DNA from: DASYGT01 sp035999365
GTDB lineage: Bacteria > Actinomycetota > Actinomycetes > Mycobacteriales > Jatrophihabitantaceae
Assembly (NCBI GenBank): GCA_035999365.1
Contig: DASYGT010000029.1
Span: 1-55,331 of the forward strand
Direction of reading: 5' to 3'
DNA: 55,331 nt
The position numbers and the translations under genes were made by a program. The first letter of the stretch is position 1, and each line of letters opens with the position of its first letter. This document shows, piece by piece, positions 52,163-55,331 of the stretch. The notes below the pieces were generated by a model. It searched no databases. It was not told the origin of the DNA and was given only the letters and a program-made list of their open reading frames with translations.

Positions 52163-52279
52163 GGCACACCCTTCGCGACAGCAGCGGCGCACCTTGGTCG
52201 GCGCGGGCGTCGGCTGAAATGAGTATGCGCCTGGCTCGTACAGTCCCACCCTGCGAGCGCCGCTGTGGAGCGCGAGAGA

Positions 52280-52621
52280 TTACCCGGGAGGTGACCCTCG
52301 GCCGCCCTGATTTCGACGGGTCCGGGTCGGTGGCACGCTCGCCTGTTTCAGCCCTGCGCGGAGCTGGGCGTTTGTCGTCTCGAGGTCGAGGACCATTCCG
52401 ATGCCGGCGAGGTTGAGGCCGGCTTCGAGCAGGTCGCCGATGTGGCGCAGCCGTTCGAGGTCATTGGCGCTGTAGCGCCGGGTGCCGCCGCCGGTGCGGT
52501 CGGGCTCGAGCAGTCCTCGCGCTTCATAGAGGCGCAGGTTCTGAACGCCCATCCCGACGAGTTCTGCAGCGACGGAGATTCCGTAGACGCCGCGGTCGGC
52601 GTCGGGCCCGGGCGAAGTCAT
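52280..52621 (-). CDS. MerR-family HspR-like regulator
   Basis: The 113-residue protein has ISVAAELVGMGVQNLRLYEA (MerR helix-turn-helix), a wing TGGGTRRYSANDLERLR and helical dimer part with NLAGIGMVL. It resembles HspR, the repressor of actinobacterial heat-shock genes, and it faces hsp20 divergently at 148 bp. ATG 52621 is preferred over 52654, which is within the region of other promoter elements. No perfect HAIR site (CTTGAGT-N7-ACTCAAG) is visible. Confidence 0.82.
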   Translation of the reverse strand: MTSPGPDADRGVYGISVAAELVGMGVQNLRLYEARGLLEPDRTGGGTRRYSANDLERLRHIGDLLEAGLNLAGIGMVLDLETTNAQLRAGLKQASVPPTRTRRNQGGRGSPPG

Positions 52622-52648
52622 GACGGCTCCCCGATCACGAATTGGGTC

Positions 52649-52677
52649 TTGCACGAGTATGCCACCAGTGATAAAAC
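52649..52677 (+). promoter_or_regulatory. Promoter of hsp20
   Basis: TTGCAC (52649-52654) and TAAAAC (52672-52677) with a 17-bp spacer lie about 90 bp upstream of hsp20 and fit a sigma-70/HrdB-type promoter. Confidence 0.5.
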
Positions 52678-52769
52678 AAATCTATAGCCAGCGCCACAGA
52701 TCGATCAGCGGAAGGTCGTCATCTGTGGACACACACCAGCATCAGAGTCTGACGATGGAGGTGGAGACG

Positions 52770-53201
52770 ATGCTGATGCGCACCGACCCATTCCGTGAAC
52801 TCGACCGGATCTCACAGCAGGTTTTCGGCACGAACGGCACAGTGGCCAGGCCCTCGGTGATGCCGATGGACGCTTGGCGCGACGGCGATCAGTTCGTGGT
52901 CGAGTTCGACCTGCCGGGCGTGAACCCGGACTCGATCGACCTCGATGTCGAACGCAACGTCGTCACGGTGCACGCCGAGCGCCCCGCGCGCCGGGGGGAC
53001 GTGGAGATGATCGCCGCCGAACGCCCCCGGGGCATGTTCAGCCGGCAGTTGATTCTCGGCGACAACCTCGATACCGAGCACATCGCCGCGAGCTACGACG
53101 GCGGCGTACTGACCCTGCGCATCCCCGTCGCCGAGCAGGCCAAGCCGCGCAAGATCGTCATCACCAGCAAGGGCGACGCCCGGCAGTCCATCGACGCCTG
53201 A
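52770..53201 (+). CDS. Hsp20/alpha-crystallin small heat-shock protein
   Basis: The 143-residue chaperone holds denatured proteins. The alpha-crystallin domain runs from about 33 to 130: MDAWRDGDQFVVEFDLPGV, LDVERNVVTVHAERPARR, GMFSRQLILGDNLDT, ASYDGGVLTLRIPVAE. It ends in AKPRKIVITSKGD, with the I-x-I/V type tail (KIVIT). GGAG just upstream of ATG 52770 supports this start. Divergent from an HspR-like gene, which probably represses it. Confidence 0.92.
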   Translation: MLMRTDPFRELDRISQQVFGTNGTVARPSVMPMDAWRDGDQFVVEFDLPGVNPDSIDLDVERNVVTVHAERPARRGDVEMIAAERPRGMFSRQLILGDNLDTEHIAASYDGGVLTLRIPVAEQAKPRKIVITSKGDARQSIDA

Positions 53202-53413
53202 GCGAGGGCTGGCCGTGAAGCGATCCGAAGGGCTCGCGGGGCACGCGACGGACGAACAGTTCCTCGCGCTGGTCGCCCCACCGGCTCGGGGAGGCTGCCG
53301 GTGTGCTCAGGGGCCACAGCGTGATCCACCCACACCGCAGACCCGACGCAGCCGAAGAAGCCAGCGCTCACCCCCGCGGCAGCCGCGATCCCTCGCCGCC
53401 CGAATTACCGGCG

Positions 53414-54175
53414 TCACGAACCCAGGGCCGATCTGATTGCGCGTCCTACCGGGTACTGCTTGTTGCTGTCGAGGTTGAGCGACCCGACTGGAACCAACGG
53501 CGGCTGGGCCATGAACCGCGGCTCCGTACCTCGATGTGCCTGGCCGCTGTGCACCAAGAACGGGTGACACAGGTAGACGTCCCCGATCGAACCGGTCGCA
53601 GCAGTCACCGGACGAGACGCAGATGACTGGTTCTCTCGCTGGCACAGTGTCATCCAGTCCAACCCATCCTCTCCGAACGGCGCGAGGAGCGGCGCAACGT
53701 CGAGATGCGATCCCACGCGGATGAGCGTCGGGGCGTCATCCTCGCCTACGTCGGAGAACAAGAACAACATCAGTAGCGCTCGGCCGCGCGAATGCAGGTT
53801 GACCCGCAATCCGCCGTCTGGCCCCTCGAAGCTGGCCTCCACATGCCAGCCCGCCTCGCGCGCCTCTCCCCCGCCCGGGAAGCGCAACGGGAACGTGCCC
53901 AGGCCCGTCCGCGGAACCCAACGTCCAGGACCGACCAGCTGATCGAACGCGGTGAGCAGTGCCGGCGCGTTCGCCGCCGCACGGAACGGTGGCGTACCCA
54001 TCGCGTCGATGCGGACCAACGTCTTTGTCCACGTTCGTCGATCGTCGCGGGCATAACCCGTCGCAGCCCACAGCTCGTCGCGGCATTCGCGCGCAGTTTC
54101 GGCGTCCACCGCGCCGTCGAGACGGACGAACCCCTCGACCAGGAACCGGTCGACGTCGTCCGCCGTCAGACTCAT
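53414..54175 (-). CDS. Phytanoyl-CoA dioxygenase (PhyH)-like protein
   Basis: The 253-residue protein resembles the Fe(II)/2-oxoglutarate PhyH family: DVDRFLVEGFVRLDGAVD at the N-terminus, GWHVEASF (HxE in place of the usual HxD) and DVYLCHPFLVHSGQAHRG with a second His, then PRFMAQPPLV with the Arg for 2-oxoglutarate. Substrate unknown. TAGAAC lies six bases before the ATG. The 212 bp between hsp20 and this stop show no convincing gene. Confidence 0.75.
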   Translation of the reverse strand: MSLTADDVDRFLVEGFVRLDGAVDAETARECRDELWAATGYARDDRRTWTKTLVRIDAMGTPPFRAAANAPALLTAFDQLVGPGRWVPRTGLGTFPLRFPGGGEAREAGWHVEASFEGPDGGLRVNLHSRGRALLMLFLFSDVGEDDAPTLIRVGSHLDVAPLLAPFGEDGLDWMTLCQRENQSSASRPVTAATGSIGDVYLCHPFLVHSGQAHRGTEPRFMAQPPLVPVGSLNLDSNKQYPVGRAIRSALGS

Positions 54176-54308
54176 GGCTCCGTTCTAGATCACGGGGCGA
54201 ACGATTTTCGACCGCACACATCCCTCGAAGACGTTAAGTGACAGTGGTCCATGGGCACCCTGACGACTCGTTGCACACCCTATGAAGTCGCAATCAAGGA
54301 GCGCGCTC

Positions 54309-54860
54309 GTGACCCGTAACACCACTCTCCGATCACTGCACGACGTCGGCTTGGCGGCGTGGTTCGGCGGCACTCTGGCCAATGCGGTGGCCCTCAACTC
54401 CGCCGCTGCGGCGCCACACAAGGGTCGCGATCGCGGAGCTGTCGTCAACGCCGGCTGGGATCGCTGGACGCCGGTCAACGCGGTGGCGATCGGAGCGCAC
54501 CTGATCGGTGGCGCCGGCGTGCTGAACGGCAACAAGGGTCGCGTCGTTTCCCAGAAGGGCGTCGGATCCATGACGGTCGTCAAGCTGGGTCTGACCGGAG
54601 CGGCACTGGCCGCGACCGGTTACAGCAGGCTGCTCGGTCGAAGGGTCGCTGCCCGATCGGACGTTCCTGTCGCTTCTGGCACGACGCCCTCGGAGGCAAC
54701 TCCGCCGGCCGTCGCGGATGCACAGAAGCAGCTTCGGATCCTTCAATGGGTGGTCCCCGCCCTCACCGGGGCGATCCTGGTCGTGAACTCCTTTGCGGGC
54801 GAACAGCAGCGCGCCAGCGAAGGTGTCAAAGGCGTTGTCGAACGCATCACTGGTCACTAG
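54309..54860 (+). CDS. Membrane protein of unknown function
   Basis: The 183-residue protein begins VTRNTTLRSLHDVGLAAWFGG, a pattern shared by a conserved but unnamed actinobacterial membrane group. Hydrophobic helices lie at about 10-30, 57-75, 97-115 and 150-168. GTG 54309 has AAGGAG seven bases upstream; an ATG at 54282 in frame lacks one. No partner gene; function unknown. Confidence 0.7.
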   Translation: MTRNTTLRSLHDVGLAAWFGGTLANAVALNSAAAAPHKGRDRGAVVNAGWDRWTPVNAVAIGAHLIGGAGVLNGNKGRVVSQKGVGSMTVVKLGLTGAALAATGYSRLLGRRVAARSDVPVASGTTPSEATPPAVADAQKQLRILQWVVPALTGAILVVNSFAGEQQRASEGVKGVVERITGH

Positions 54861-54914
54861 GCACCACACCCGACGAGCCGCCCCGGCCGCAACTGCCGGC
54901 GCCGCGAGGCTCTC

Positions 54915-55331
54915 CTATGTCGGCCGACAGGTTCGCGCGAACGCTGCCGAACTGGTGATGTGCGGCATCGCTGTCGGCGCACCGGTCGCACCCAGGTCCT
55001 GAACGGGGAGGGTGGCGAACATGCCGTTGCCGGTGGAGCCCGTGCAGGTGGTGTGCTTGACCAGCGCGGCGCGAGCCGCCGCGTTCGGTGGCTGGCTTGC
55101 GAGAAGGGACTGGGCCGCGGCTGCGGCGTGCACGCTGGCGGGCGTCAGACCGGCGATGCTGTCTGCGCGCTGAACGTCTCGGTAAGCGGCGACGGCGAGA
55201 GTCGCGGCCGGAACCCACTGCGATGAGTGCAGCAACGCCAGCGCACCGTGGAACTCCGCATCGGCATGCGCGAGCTGCGCAGCGGCGACCACGTTGTGCG
55301 CGGCGACGATGCCCACGGCGTCGGCGTCGGC
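54915..55331 (-). CDS. Alanine-rich hypothetical protein (5' end cut by window edge)
   Basis: The open frame enters from the right edge (ADADAVGIVAAHNVV) and ends at 54915; about 138 residues are visible, 25 percent Ala. A GTG at 55316 could be its start, but the frame stays open to the edge. It contains repeated Ala-rich helical stretches (QLAHADAEFHGALALLHSS, SVHAAAAAQSLLASQ) and a C-terminal part with two Cys (TTCTGSTG, ARTCRPT). No family recognised. Confidence 0.55.
   Translation of the reverse strand, partial: ADADAVGIVAAHNVVAAAQLAHADAEFHGALALLHSSQWVPAATLAVAAYRDVQRADSIAGLTPASVHAAAAAQSLLASQPPNAAARAALVKHTTCTGSTGNGMFATLPVQDLGATGAPTAMPHITSSAAFARTCRPT

Noticed and set aside
53215..53436. 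Open reading frame of 73 codons after hsp20
   Set aside because: Arg/Pro/Ser-rich composition, overlap with the PhyH-like gene end on the other strand, no Shine-Dalgarno; probably GC-rich noise.

Overview
The window is high-GC DNA packed with genes on both strands, typical of an actinobacterium (Actinomycetes). Several blocks match the gene order of Mycobacterium tuberculosis: rph-rdgB, an MBL phosphodiesterase-like gene, murI, a rhomboid gene, cysM-cysO-mec, DUF2017, clpS and pncB (the Rv1330c-Rv1341 neighbourhood); serB2-ctaD (Rv3042c-Rv3043c); lat-lrpA (Rv3290c-Rv3291c); and the cyp51 neighbourhood (Rv0763c-Rv0771). Non-mycobacterial insertions and the absence of any mycolate gene leave the genus open. 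A lineage near Mycobacteriales, Frankiales or Jatrophihabitans is an inference only. I see no tRNA, rRNA, CRISPR array, insertion sequence or prophage; this is chromosomal core with accessory pieces.

Region by region. 1-2.7 kb: a partial secreted dimethylformamidase-like lipoprotein and a divergent DUF3048 lipoprotein. 2.7-7.6 kb: kdp potassium-pump operon (a tiny ORF, kdpF, kdpA, kdpB, kdpC; minus strand) without kdpDE. 7.7-11.8 kb: DUF998 membrane protein, two tandem membrane-anchored esterases and a lipoyl-free E2-like acyltransferase. 11.8-16.5 kb: nickel/cobalt permease behind a Nur-box-like operator, a secreted S53 peptidase, an acyl-CoA dehydrogenase, then about 550 bp without a gene that holds a DnaA-box-like cluster and a possible structured RNA ending in a strong hairpin, and a small anchored protein. 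16.6-29.5 kb: zinc alcohol dehydrogenase, rdgB, rph, YjbQ, TMEM175-like channel, MBL hydrolase, murI, rhomboid, a four-helix membrane protein, a sulfite-oxidase-like molybdoenzyme, the CysM/CysO/Mec cysteine pathway, DUF2017, clpS, pncB and a nicotinamidase-like hydrolase. 29.5-40.8 kb: membrane protein, serB, ctaD, DoxX-like protein, fused E1 alpha-beta dehydrogenase, lysine catabolism genes (2-oxoadipate dioxygenase-like, lat, lrp), CsoR-type regulator, RsbW-like ATPase and an F420/FMN PPOX protein.

40.8-51.1 kb: VOC protein, then a nine-gene, tightly overlapping minus-strand steroid/lipid oxidation operon under a TetR regulator (TetR, CYP123-like, SDR, CYP51, CxxHxxC ferredoxin, SnoaL-like, aldehyde dehydrogenase, SDR, hydroxyisobutyrate-dehydrogenase-like, carboxymuconolactone decarboxylase family), with a divergent CYP142-like P450. 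51.1-55.3 kb: small lysine-rich protein, ODP-type MBL protein, HspR-like regulator divergent from hsp20, phytanoyl-CoA dioxygenase-like protein, membrane protein and an edge-truncated Ala-rich ORF.

A recurring feature is TAnnnT placed 6-7 nt upstream of the start codon of many genes that lack a Shine-Dalgarno sequence, suggesting leaderless transcripts. All functions are read from sequence motifs and remembered families; no search was run.
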